Shown: positions 1-7,368 of the stretch, piece after piece
Layout of the letters: each line of letters opens with the position of its first letter
Position numbering within the stretch: position 1 is the stretch's first letter
Source: Nitrosomonadales bacterium
GTDB taxonomy: Bacteria > Pseudomonadota > Gammaproteobacteria > Burkholderiales > Sulfuricellaceae
Direction of reading: 5' to 3'
DNA: 32,634 nt
NCBI GenBank assembly: GCA_003104895.1
Contig: PQAG01000116.1
Location: 1 to 32,634 of the forward strand
Position numbers and translations under genes: made by a program
The notes under the pieces: model-generated
Told to the model about the DNA's origin: nothing
What the model saw: the letters and a program-made list of their open reading frames with translations, nothing else
The model's database searches: none

Positions 1-476
1 GGGGTGATGCGGAACAGCAGGTAGCCCACCAGGCTGGAAATGGCCTTGGAGCCGCGCTCGATGTCGCGGGTGATGCCGCCGGTCTGGCGCTCCAGGTGAA
101 AGCGCAGCGACAGCGCGTGCAGATGCTCGAACACCGCCATGCTGACGCGGCGCATGGCGCGCTGCGTGACCTTGCCGAACACCACGTCGCGCAGGTCGGC
201 AAAGGCCGTGCTGGCAAAGCGCAGCAGGCCATAGGCGATGATCAGCGCCAGCGGCAGAACCAGGTCGGCGCGCGGCTTGTCCAGCGCATCGATGATCTCC
301 TTCAGCACCAGCGGAACCATTACCGCCGCCAGCTTTGCGCCGATCAGCAAAGCCAGCGCCAGCAGCACGCGCCCGCGGAACTCCCACAGGTAAGGGAAGA
401 GGCGGCCGATCGAGCGCAGATTGGCGGCGCCAGGCTGGGGTGTGGTTCTGGAATGGGAATGCTCGGACAGGGACAT
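1..476 (-). CDS. ABC transporter, ATM1/HMT1-type transmembrane/ATPase protein (N-terminal part, runs off window)
   Basis: Only the first ~158 residues lie in the window; the gene continues beyond base 1. The ATG at 476-474 opens a hydrophilic stretch of ~28 residues (MSLSEHSHSRTTPQPG...). An exporter-type transmembrane domain follows, with one helix around residues 36-58 and another around 72-92. The later segment ending ERQTGGITRDIERGSKAISS resembles the conserved R-TGG-x-x-RDIERG loop of the ATM1/HMT1 group of half-size exporters. That group moves glutathione-related or Fe-S/heavy-metal thiol compounds across the inner membrane and works as a homodimer. The nucleotide-binding domain is outside the window, so family placement rests on the membrane domain alone. 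It is divergent from the HicA-like gene, with a 163-bp gap. An MsbA-like lipid exporter is the alternative. Confidence 0.8.
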   Translation of the reverse strand, partial: MSLSEHSHSRTTPQPGAANLRSIGRLFPYLWEFRGRVLLALALLIGAKLAAVMVPLVLKEIIDALDKPRADLVLPLALIIAYGLLRFASTAFADLRDVVFGKVTQRAMRRVSMAVFEHLHALSLRFHLERQTGGITRDIERGSKAISSLVGYLLFRIT

Positions 477-639
477 CGGGTCTTTATGATATTTGTTGGT
501 CAGCCATGGACCAGGCGAAAGCCAAGCACAGGGGGGCGTTATTTCAAATGGCGCAAAAAACTGCCCGGCTTTGCTTTACCTTGCCGCCACGGAAGATAAT
601 AATTGATGGCAGTATCGCACCTTTTCAAGGAGCACCGCC

Positions 640-915
640 ATGAGCCACAAGCACAGCAGCCTGCTGCGGGCCATCTTCCATGACCCGGTCAGCGGCAACA
701 TCCACTGGCGCGAAATCGAATCCCTGCTGCGCCACCTGGGCGCCGACATCATCCCTGCCCATGGGTCACGCTTTCATGTGAAACTCAACGGCTTCGAGGA
801 TTTCCTGCATCACCCGCACCAGAGCAATGTCTGCGACAGAATGCTGATCAAGCAGCTACGCGAATTTCTCGCCCGCGCCGGGGTCACCCCGTCGAGCTAC
901 GAGAAAGAATCATAA
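640..915 (+). CDS. HicA (YcfA)-family mRNA interferase-like protein, no HicB partner
   Basis: This 91-aa protein has the HicA/YcfA small double-stranded-RNA-binding-like layout: an N-terminal helix containing WREIESLLRHLGA (about residues 23-35), then beta strands carrying AHGSRFHVKLNG (about 40-51), then a C-terminal helix. HicA toxins use a single His in a G-S-H type motif; here the equivalent stretch reads HGSRFHV, so the His is shifted and activity is uncertain. AAGGAG at 627-632, seven bases before the ATG, fixes the start. HicB antitoxins normally follow directly, but the next gene is a TIR-domain protein 46 bp downstream. Solo HicA-like genes occur in many Betaproteobacteria. Family call is fair; toxin function is unproven. 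Confidence 0.75.
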   Translation: MSHKHSSLLRAIFHDPVSGNIHWREIESLLRHLGADIIPAHGSRFHVKLNGFEDFLHHPHQSNVCDRMLIKQLREFLARAGVTPSSYEKES

Positions 916-961
916 GCCAATCAACATGGTCAGAAATCGTTAGGTTTAGCCGGGGAAGGTT

Positions 962-1972
962 ATGTCTACACGTTCCAGGGTATTCATTGGTTCTTCATCA
1001 GAGGGGCTCGAGGTCGCTGAAGCTGTCCGGTTGCAGCTCATAAAGGAACTTGGCGAGAACGCAACTGTAGAGCTATGGACGCGCAAGTTTGAATTCAGTG
1101 AGACCTATATTGAATCCCTTGAAAAAATTGTTGCCGAAGCGGATTTTGCCATACTGGTGTTCACCCCCGATGACGTTACAACCAGCCGAAGCAAAAAGAA
1201 TTTTTCACCCCGCGATAACGTCATATTCGAACTCGGGCTGTGCATGGGCGGCCTTGGACGCGAGCGCTGCTATCTCGTTTACGAAGAGGACTCAACGGGT
1301 AAGGTAAACCTTAAACTGCCTTCGGATCTGCTTGGTGTAAAGTCTGCGACGTTCAAGCGTCAGGGCGGTGAAGACCTGGAGACTGTTCTCGATGCAAAGT
1401 GTGCTTTGATTGCCAGGAAAATCAGCACATTGGGTATCAGACACAAACTTAGCCCGGATGAAGTCGCGGCGCAAGCCCCCATGCTTGCCTTCTGTGAACG
1501 CCTGGCAGGAGCCTGGTGGGAGTATGTGTCAGTTGGCGACAAACGTTGGCTGAGCTTCTTCAGGATCGAACTGGATAATCTCCACAACTCGGTTCAATTC
1601 GAAGATGGACGGCATTTCGAGCCGGATGGCGATTTAACTGCAAGGTGGAAAAGTGTCATTACCCGCTATTTCAGGGAAGAGAATAAAGTCGTGTACCTAT
1701 GGCAGGGCTCATATCCATCGAGTTCTGAAGCAAGTCCTCAGGATCGATTCCATGGATATGGGGAATTCGAGTTCGAGGTGCCTGCGAAATCCAGTGAGCC
1801 AATTAGCCGTGGGCATGGAAAGTTCTGGAACGTTGATGAATCCCATCCTGAAAGGACCCTGGTGAAGGTTGTGCAACTACGCCGGGTTCTTGATAAGGAT
1901 ATTTCCACGATGACCAGTGGGAAACAAAAAGAAATCAAGGGGCTGGTTGCAAGGATATTTCGCGACTGGTAG
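962..1972 (+). CDS. TIR-domain protein (Cap12/PF10137-like) with unrecognised beta-rich C-terminal domain
   Basis: The protein has 336 aa. Residues 6-150 form a TIR-like domain: first strand and loop RVFIGSSSEG (6-15), strand DFAILVFTPDD (61-71), and PRDNVIFELG (83-92) with E90 in the position of the catalytic NAD-hydrolysing glutamate. This is the nucleotide-binding TIR type found in Cap12 effectors of CBASS and in other phage-defence systems. Residues ~175-320 are rich in aromatic beta-strand segments (GAWWEYV, FFRIELD, VVYLWQGSY, GYGEFEFEV, GHGKFW) and look like a barrel or lipocalin-like sensor; I do not recognise the family. No CD-NTase or other cyclase is nearby, so the trigger is unknown. 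GGGGAAGG just upstream supports the start. By eye the gene is AT-richer than its neighbours, which suggests acquisition. Confidence 0.8.
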   Translation: MSTRSRVFIGSSSEGLEVAEAVRLQLIKELGENATVELWTRKFEFSETYIESLEKIVAEADFAILVFTPDDVTTSRSKKNFSPRDNVIFELGLCMGGLGRERCYLVYEEDSTGKVNLKLPSDLLGVKSATFKRQGGEDLETVLDAKCALIARKISTLGIRHKLSPDEVAAQAPMLAFCERLAGAWWEYVSVGDKRWLSFFRIELDNLHNSVQFEDGRHFEPDGDLTARWKSVITRYFREENKVVYLWQGSYPSSSEASPQDRFHGYGEFEFEVPAKSSEPISRGHGKFWNVDESHPERTLVKVVQLRRVLDKDISTMTSGKQKEIKGLVARIFRDW

Positions 1973-2044
1973 TGGTTCGTGGAATTTCAACTTCTCAAAT
2001 GCGAGAGTAAGGATGAGGCACGATGGTAAACATGGCCGCCGGAC

Positions 2045-2410
2045 CTACCCCCCGGCCCGCTTGACGACCCGGCCCTGCTGCTTGAGTAGTTCGATCACCC
2101 GCTCGCAGTGATCGCCCTGGATTTCAATCACTCCATCCTTGACGGTTCCGCCTGAGCCGCACGCGGTTTTGAGCTGTTTGCCAAGCTGGGTGAGCGCCAC
2201 CGTGTCCAGCGCAAGCCCCTTGACCAGGGTGACGCCTTTCCCCTTGCGCCCCTTGGTTTCCCTGGAGACACGCACGATGCCGTCAGATTCCGGGATTGGT
2301 TTGTTCCGGCCGCAGGCGCACTCGGCCACGGGTTTCCGGCATGCGGGGCACATTCTGCCGTGCCCGGTGGAGTAGACCAGCCCGCCGCTTGCCTTGCTGC
2401 TTTTCATCAT
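2045..2410 (-). CDS. yciH: SUI1/YciH-family translation factor
   Basis: This 121-aa protein is of usual length for bacterial SUI1 (eIF1-like) proteins, which bind the small ribosomal subunit and affect start-codon selection. The N-terminus has a compact cysteine cluster (C21, C24, C31, C33) common in proteobacterial YciH. The SUI1 core includes GKGVTLVKGL, the basic KQLKTACGSGGTVKDG segment (about 78-93) and IEIQGDHCERVIELLKQQG. The start ATG at 2410 overlaps the stop of the upstream GTPase gene by four bases (ATGA), so translation is probably coupled. The cell-level role of YciH is still debated; the family assignment is secure. Confidence 0.9.
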   Translation of the reverse strand: MMKSSKASGGLVYSTGHGRMCPACRKPVAECACGRNKPIPESDGIVRVSRETKGRKGKGVTLVKGLALDTVALTQLGKQLKTACGSGGTVKDGVIEIQGDHCERVIELLKQQGRVVKRAGG

Positions 2411-3330
2411 GCTTCGCTGTTTTTGTGGCGGACGGAAGAGGGCTCCTTGCCGGATTCCGCTTGCGCAAGCCGGTGCCCGCTGAGCATCGTTTTACGGCTT
2501 TCCGGCGTTTCCAGGCTGATGCGGCCGAGCGCGCCGGTGCGGTAGTCGGTGAGCAGGGCGAGCGAGGCTTTTTCCATGTCCGGGGCGCCGCCCTTGAGGC
2601 GGAAGGCACGCCGCTTTGCGACGGCTTCGATCACGCCGATGCCATCCAGCCCTCCCGCTGCGCAGCCATAGCGGGCGGTGAGCAGGGCAGGGTAGCGCGC
2701 GAGCAGGATGTTGGCGAGGAATTCGGCGACCTCTTCGTCGATCACGGCATTGCGGCCGATGGCGTGGCTGGCGGCCAGCATGTAGCCGTCGCTGTCGTGC
2801 TCGATGCGCGGCCACATCAGGCCCGGCGTGTCGGTGACCGACATCCTGTCGTTGAGGTCGAAGCTCTGCTGGCTCTTGGTGACCGCCGGCTCATCGCCGA
2901 CCGCGGCCACGCGGCGCTTCAGCAGCGCATTCATCAGGGTGGATTTGCCCACGTTGGGGATGCCCATGATCATCATGCGCAGGGGCTTGAGGAGGGTGCC
3001 GCGGTGCGGCGCGAGCGCCAGGCACAGGCCGGGGACCTTGGCGACATCGGACGGCTTCTTGCACGACAGGGCGACGGCCTTGACGCCGGGCTGCTGGTTG
3101 TAGAAGTTGATCCACGCCTGGGTGGCGGCGGGGTCGGCCAGGTCGGCCTTGTTGAGGATCTTCAGACAGGGGCGCTGGCGGTGCAGGCGCAGTTCCTTGA
3201 TCATCGGGTTGCAGCTCGCCTCGGGCAGGCGGGCATCCAGCACCTCGATGACGAGGTCGGTCGACTCCATGGTTTCGGCGGCTTTTTTGCGCGCCGAAAC
3301 CATGTGACCGGGAAACCAGTTGATTGACAT
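2407..3330 (-). CDS. rbgA: Ribosome biogenesis GTPase RbgA/YlqF (circularly permuted)
   Basis: This 307-aa protein has the circularly permuted order of the YlqF/YawG group. The N-terminal WFPGHM motif (residues 5-10) is followed by G4 NKAD (60-63), then G1 GIPNVGKST (123-131), then G3 DTPG (167-170) with LMWP. In Bacillus, RbgA acts late in 50S subunit assembly; proteobacterial members are less studied. The C-terminal third is the helical domain of the family. It is the first gene of a two-gene unit with yciH (four-base overlap). A plausible sigma-70 promoter sits 29-57 bases upstream of the start. Confidence 0.92.
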   Translation of the reverse strand: MSINWFPGHMVSARKKAAETMESTDLVIEVLDARLPEASCNPMIKELRLHRQRPCLKILNKADLADPAATQAWINFYNQQPGVKAVALSCKKPSDVAKVPGLCLALAPHRGTLLKPLRMMIMGIPNVGKSTLMNALLKRRVAAVGDEPAVTKSQQSFDLNDRMSVTDTPGLMWPRIEHDSDGYMLAASHAIGRNAVIDEEVAEFLANILLARYPALLTARYGCAAGGLDGIGVIEAVAKRRAFRLKGGAPDMEKASLALLTDYRTGALGRISLETPESRKTMLSGHRLAQAESGKEPSSVRHKNSEA

Positions 3331-3358
3331 TCTTAATCTGCTAATTAATCAAACGCTT

Positions 3359-3387
3359 ATTCTACCCTTCCGGGCCTGCCGCGTCAT
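3359..3387 (-). promoter_or_regulatory. Candidate sigma-70 promoter for rbgA-yciH
   Basis: On the minus strand, -35 ATGACG (3387-3382) and -10 TAGAAT (3364-3359) are separated by exactly 17 bases. The hexamers match consensus at four and five of six positions. The site ends 28 bases above the rbgA ATG. It lies in the gap after the qmcA stop, so it would separate rbgA-yciH from the nfeD/qmcA unit. This comes from motif reading only. Confidence 0.45.
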
Positions 3388-3404
3388 GTGTGCCGTGATC
3401 TTTC

Positions 3405-4253
3405 TTATTTTTTCCCCAGCATGTTCTGCACGGTCTGCATGATATCCGCCGGCAGCACCACGGTTTTGCTGTTGCCGGAGGCGGCCAGTTCTTTCATGGC
3501 CTGGATGTATTTTTCGCCCAGCAGGTAGTAGGCGGGGAATTCCCGGTCGGGGATGGCTTCGGTGACCTTGCGGATGGCTTCGGCCGCGCCCTGCGCCATG
3601 GTGATCTGGGCTGCTGCATCGCGCTTGGCGGATTCCAGGCGGGCTTCGGCCTCCAGGATGGCGGCCTGCTTGTCGCCTTCGGCCTTGGTGACGGTGGCCT
3701 TTCTTTCCCGCTCCGCCGCAGCCTGACGTTCCATGGAGTCCTGCATCGATGCCGAGGGCTTGATGTCCTGGATTTCCACCGATTTCAGCGTCAGCCCCCA
3801 GTCTGCCACGTCGTCTGAGATGGACTCCTTGAGACGCACCTTGATCTGCTCGCGCGAGGACAGCGCCTGGTCCAGCTCCATTTCGCCGACGATGGAGCGC
3901 AGCGTGGTCTGGATGATATTGACGATGGCCATCTCGAAGCTGGTGACGCCGTACACCGCGTTCTGCGTGTCGGTCACCTTGACGAAGGCGATGGCATTGA
4001 CCACCAGCACCGCGTTGTCCTTGGTGATGACCTCCTGCTGCGGGATGTCGAGGATCAGGTCCTTGGTGGGCACCTTGTAGGCCACGCGGTCGACGTAGGG
4101 GATGATGATGTGCAGGCCGGGCAGCATGGTGATGTGGTACTTGCCGAGGCGTTCCACCACCCATTCCTCGCCCTGCGGCACGATGCGCACGCCCTTGGCC
4201 ACGGTGACGGCGACAAATACGAAAAATACAAATGCCAGAAAAGTGAATTCCAT
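3405..4253 (-). CDS. qmcA: SPFH/stomatin-family membrane protein, QmcA-like
   Basis: The protein has 282 aa. One N-terminal membrane anchor (about residues 3-21) is followed by the SPFH/band-7 domain: GVRIVPQGEEWVVERLGKY, then PGLHIIIPYVDRV, then the VPTKDLILDIPQQEVITKDN core. A long charged helical region rich in Ala/Glu/Lys (about 165-235) is the usual oligomerisation coiled coil. QmcA-type proteins form large membrane rings linked to FtsH or other membrane quality control. The partner NfeD-like gene lies directly upstream, separated by only three bases, which is the classic NfeD-stomatin pair. Length is usual; there are no anomalies. Confidence 0.9.
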   Translation of the reverse strand: MEFTFLAFVFFVFVAVTVAKGVRIVPQGEEWVVERLGKYHITMLPGLHIIIPYVDRVAYKVPTKDLILDIPQQEVITKDNAVLVVNAIAFVKVTDTQNAVYGVTSFEMAIVNIIQTTLRSIVGEMELDQALSSREQIKVRLKESISDDVADWGLTLKSVEIQDIKPSASMQDSMERQAAAERERKATVTKAEGDKQAAILEAEARLESAKRDAAAQITMAQGAAEAIRKVTEAIPDREFPAYYLLGEKYIQAMKELAASGNSKTVVLPADIMQTVQNMLGKK

Positions 4254-4256
4254 TGC

Positions 4257-4703
4257 CTAATGCTCCTGTTTTTTTGCGACCTTGAGGGTTTGCCCCATGA
4301 CATCGACGATGCGTGCCCGTTCCCCGGCGTGTATGGTTTCATCGGATATGACCGGCCAGGTGTCCGAGCCCAGAATGGGCTTCTGGAAGCGGATATGGCC
4401 TTTGTTTAGTTCCGACACTTCGCGGATGATCATGCCCGTTTCGCCCAGAAAAGCCTCCTTGGCGATGCCGGACTTGGTGCGGTCCGGATTCTTGAAATAG
4501 CGCATCCACAGGACCACCATGGCGCCGGAGGCAATGGCCCATACGGTGAACTGGGCCGCCAGTGAAAGAGGCGCCAGCAGCATGAGCATGCCCACCAGCA
4601 GCGCGCCCAGCCCGAACCATATGATGAAGAAAGAGGGAATGGCCAGCTCCAGCAGAATAAGCAGCAAGCCGCCCGCAATCCAGTGCCACCATGCGATTTC
4701 CAT
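4257..4703 (-). CDS. NfeD-family membrane protein (partner of QmcA)
   Basis: This 148-aa protein is of the short NfeD type. Two or three hydrophobic segments occupy residues ~7-75 (WHWIAGGLLLILLELAIPSF, then GLGALLVGMLMLLAPLSLA, then VWAIASGAMVVLWM). A soluble OB-fold domain follows at ~90-145, with GETGMIIREV and the ERARIVDVMGQTLKVAK ending. It has no ClpP-like protease domain, so this is the truncated NfeD1b class. It is directly followed by qmcA (three-base gap), so the two are almost surely co-transcribed. The role inferred from the family is to assist the stomatin-like partner in membrane protein turnover. Confidence 0.88.
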   Translation of the reverse strand: MEIAWWHWIAGGLLLILLELAIPSFFIIWFGLGALLVGMLMLLAPLSLAAQFTVWAIASGAMVVLWMRYFKNPDRTKSGIAKEAFLGETGMIIREVSELNKGHIRFQKPILGSDTWPVISDETIHAGERARIVDVMGQTLKVAKKQEH

Positions 4704-4742
4704 TACGTCCTCCGCAGTTAAAAGCCGCCCGGGGCGTCTTCG

Positions 4743-4771
4743 CCCACCCTCTCCTTCCGGGAGAGGGTGGG
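4743..4771. repeat. REP-like perfect hairpin in divergent intergenic region
   Basis: A perfect 12-bp inverted repeat, CCCACCCTCTCC / GGAGAGGGTGGG, with a five-base loop (TTCCG), is followed by a G-rich tail (GGGTGGGGG). It lies between the divergent starts of the nfeD-like gene and apaH, so it is not a terminator for either. The sequence type (ccctctcc...ggagagggtgggggtg) resembles dispersed REP/BIME-like palindromes common in Proteobacteria. Whether copies exist elsewhere in this genome cannot be seen here. Confidence 0.65.
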
Positions 4772-4865
4772 GGTGGGGGAAAACCGGTCATGGCGTGATG
4801 GCAACATTCTTTTTGGCCATGGCCGGTTTAGAATGACGGCTACACCTTAACAAAAAACAGGCCTT

Positions 4866-5693
4866 ATGCCCACTTATGCCATCGGCGACCTGCAGGGTTG
4901 CCACGCCGCGCTTGAAAAGCTGCTGGAGCATATCGAATTCGATGCCGCGACTGACAGGCTCTGGCTGGTCGGCGACCTGATCAACCGCGGCACCGGATCG
5001 GCCGCCATCCTGCGTTGGGCCATGGGCCTGGGCGATGCGCTGGTCACGGTGCTGGGCAACCACGACCTGCATACCCTGGCCGTGGCGGAAGGATTTGTGC
5101 CGCTGCACCGCAGCGATACCATCCAGGATGTGCTGCAGGCGCCCGACCGTGACGAACTGCTGCACTGGCTGCGCCAGCAGCCGCTGGCCTGGCGGGAAGA
5201 GGACTATTTCCTGGTGCATGCCGGCCTATTGCCGCAGTGGACGCCCGAACAGGCGCTGGCGCTGGCGGGGGAGGTCGAGACGGTGTTGCGCGGGGAAAGC
5301 TACCGGGATTTCCTCGAACACATGTACGGCAACGAGCCGCGCCAGTGGCACGACGAGCTGCACGGGATGAGCCGTTTGCGCCTGATTACCAATGCCATGA
5401 GCCGTTTGCGTTTCTGCACCGCGGACGGGACCATCGACTTTGCCCACAAGGGGGCGCCCGGCAGCCAGCCTGCTGAGCTGATGCCCTGGTTCGAAGTGCC
5501 GGGGCGAGCCAGTGCCGATACCACCATTCTTTTCGGCCACTGGTCGGCGCTGGGGCTGATGCAGCGGCCCAATCTGGTGGCGCTCGATAGCGGCTGCCTG
5601 TGGAGCGGGGAGCTTACTGCCCTGCGGCTGGAAGACCGCCAGGTGTTTCAGGTGTCCTGTGCGGGCTTGCCAGGTTCAAAGCGCTGGAAATAG
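4866..5693 (+). CDS. apaH: Symmetrical diadenosine tetraphosphatase
   Basis: This 275-aa protein hydrolyses Ap4A to two ADP and belongs to the PPP-type metallophosphatases. The three metal/phosphate motifs are clear: GDLQGCH (residues 7-13), VGDLINRG (35-42) and GNHD (64-67). Histidines around VHAGLLPQW (about 118) and FGHWSALG (about 222) complete the site. The common NRGPxS motif reads NRGTGS here, a small deviation. The last ~80 bases overlap the 3' end of a convergent acyltransferase gene; the ApaH tail (LRLEDRQVFQV) still looks like family sequence. The start ATG follows a modest CAGG ribosome-binding site. Confidence 0.93.
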   Translation: MPTYAIGDLQGCHAALEKLLEHIEFDAATDRLWLVGDLINRGTGSAAILRWAMGLGDALVTVLGNHDLHTLAVAEGFVPLHRSDTIQDVLQAPDRDELLHWLRQQPLAWREEDYFLVHAGLLPQWTPEQALALAGEVETVLRGESYRDFLEHMYGNEPRQWHDELHGMSRLRLITNAMSRLRFCTADGTIDFAHKGAPGSQPAELMPWFEVPGRASADTTILFGHWSALGLMQRPNLVALDSGCLWSGELTALRLEDRQVFQVSCAGLPGSKRWK

Positions 5694-6423
5694 CGGCTTC
5701 CGATTGCCGTGCCAGTTCCCGGCGGGTTTTGCTGGCGCAGGCAATGGGAGCGAGAAAATGCAGTTCGGCCCGGATTTCGCGCTGGGCCAGGATGTTGCGC
5801 AGGGAATCCAGCATCGACATGTCGTCATAGTAGGCGGCCCGGGTATTGATGCCGCCATCGGCGTTGAGGTAGCGCAGCGCAACCGGACGCAGTTCCGCTT
5901 CGGCGTCGATGGCGGGCTGCAGCAGGGAAGCGAGGAAAGGCCGGAGATGGGTGCCATCCGTGGTGGTGCCTTCCGGGAAGAAGGCCACGCAGTCTCCCTG
6001 GCTCAGCGCCGTGGCGATGGCGTTGTTGATGCGCGCGGTGTCTCGCCGCTTCCCCCGCTCCAGGAAAAGCGTCCCCGTCACTTCCGCCAGCCAGCCTAAC
6101 ACTGGCCAGCTGCGCACCTCGGCCTTGGAAACGAAGCGCGCCGGCCAGGCCGTGTTGAGAAGGTAAATGTCGAGCCAGGAAACGTGGTTGGCGACCACCA
6201 TCACCTTGTGGCTGCTTTCGTTCAGCGCCTCACCGCGGATGGTGAGCCTGACCCCCAGCAGTTTCAGCAGGCTGCGCGACCATTCCCGCGTGAGCGCGAT
6301 GCGCAGACGCGGCGTGCTCCACGGCAGGACGATGGCGGCAGTCAGCAGTGCGCGCAGGATGTGCAGCGCGAGGCGGAGCAAGCGCCACGCGCGCACCAGC
6401 CGGGAAGTGGATCGCGCGGTCAC
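5614..6423 (-). CDS. 1-acyl-sn-glycerol-3-phosphate acyltransferase (PlsC-like)
   Basis: This 269-aa LPLAT-family protein transfers an acyl group to lysophosphatidate or a related acceptor at the inner membrane. A hydrophobic N-terminal segment spans ~15-35. The acyltransferase motifs are HX4D (H80 and D85 in NHVSWLD) and FPEGTTT (149-155), with the FVSKAEV block (97-103) between them. The start is GTG at 6423, overlapping the PfkB stop by four bases (GTGA), which points to coupled translation. The C-terminal ~26 codons overlap apaH in convergent orientation and are low in recognisable family sequence. PlsC itself is one option, but Betaproteobacteria carry several paralogues, some acting on ornithine lipids. 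Confidence 0.87.
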   Translation of the reverse strand: MTARSTSRLVRAWRLLRLALHILRALLTAAIVLPWSTPRLRIALTREWSRSLLKLLGVRLTIRGEALNESSHKVMVVANHVSWLDIYLLNTAWPARFVSKAEVRSWPVLGWLAEVTGTLFLERGKRRDTARINNAIATALSQGDCVAFFPEGTTTDGTHLRPFLASLLQPAIDAEAELRPVALRYLNADGGINTRAAYYDDMSMLDSLRNILAQREIRAELHFLAPIACASKTRRELARQSEAAISSALNLASPHRTPETPGGLPAAGQ

Positions 6424-7355
6424 TCCAGGTTCGTGCCGAACTGCTCGCGGTAGCGGTGGATGATTTCATCCCGGGAGTGGGCGTGGTTCTGCCCCCCGCG
6501 GCTGGCGATCTTGAGCGCGCCCATGAGCGCCGCCAGACGTCCGGTGGTTTCCCAGTCCATGCCGTTGACGATGCCATAGAGCAAACCCGCGCGGTAGGCG
6601 TCGCCGCAGCCGGTCGGGTCGACCACCTGTGCGGCCTCGACGCAGGGGATTTCCAGCACTTTGCCGTCGCTGTAGATCATCGAGCCCTTGGCGCCCATGG
6701 TCACCACCAGGGCGCGCACGTTCTGCGCCAGCTGCTCCACGCTCTTGCCGGTGCGTTCCTGCAGCAGCTTGGCCTCGTAGTCGTTGAGGGCGACGTAATC
6801 CGCCAGGGCGACGAAGTTCATCAGTTCCTCGCCGTTGAACATGGGCAGGCCCTGGCCCGGATCGAAGACGAAAGGCACGCCTTTTTCCTGGAACTCGCGC
6901 GCATGCTGCAGCATGCCGTCGCGGCCGTCCGGGGCGACGATGCCCAGCGCGACATTGCTGGCGTCATGCACATGGTTGTGATGGGAGAAGCTCATCGCGC
7001 CAGGGTGGAAGGCCGTGATCTGGTTGTCGTCCAGGTCCGTGGTGATGAAAGCCTGCGCGGTATAGGAGCCGGGCGCGCGGCGCACGTGGGTCTGTTCCAG
7101 GCCTAGTCTTTCCAAGCGCTGGGCATAAGGATCGAAGTCGTCACCCACGGCGGCCATGATGAGGGGTTTGCCGTTCAGCAGCTTGAGGTTGTAGGCGATA
7201 TTGCCGGCGCAGCCGCCGAACTCGCGGCGCATTTCCGGCACCAGGAAAGCAACGTTGAGGATGTGGATCTGCTCCGGCAGGATGTGGTTCTTGAATTGGT
7301 CTGGAAAAACCATGATGCTGTCGTAGGCCAGCGAGCCGCAAATCAAAGTGTTCAT
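6420..7355 (-). CDS. PfkB-family carbohydrate/nucleoside kinase (adenosine-kinase-like)
   Basis: This 311-aa ribokinase-fold protein has the first signature with GG at residues 47-48 (EFGGCAGNIAYNL) and the second signature DPTGCGDAYRAG (246-257), in which D252 is the catalytic base. Related betaproteobacterial proteins are usually annotated as adenosine kinase or generic carbohydrate kinase; the substrate cannot be read from sequence. It lies between coaX (13-bp gap) and the acyltransferase (four-base overlap), so it is probably part of the same transcript. Length and motifs look intact. Confidence 0.88.
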   Translation of the reverse strand: MNTLICGSLAYDSIMVFPDQFKNHILPEQIHILNVAFLVPEMRREFGGCAGNIAYNLKLLNGKPLIMAAVGDDFDPYAQRLERLGLEQTHVRRAPGSYTAQAFITTDLDDNQITAFHPGAMSFSHHNHVHDASNVALGIVAPDGRDGMLQHAREFQEKGVPFVFDPGQGLPMFNGEELMNFVALADYVALNDYEAKLLQERTGKSVEQLAQNVRALVVTMGAKGSMIYSDGKVLEIPCVEAAQVVDPTGCGDAYRAGLLYGIVNGMDWETTGRLAALMGALKIASRGGQNHAHSRDEIIHRYREQFGTNLE

Positions 7356-7368
7356 TTCTTACTTTCTT

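Noticed and set aside
640..961. Complete HicAB toxin-antitoxin pair
   Set aside because: No HicB-like frame is found on either side of the HicA-like gene; the next gene encodes a TIR protein.
2296..3327. 343-aa plus-strand open frame opposite rbgA
   Set aside because: The GTPase motifs on the minus strand explain the region; this reading has none.
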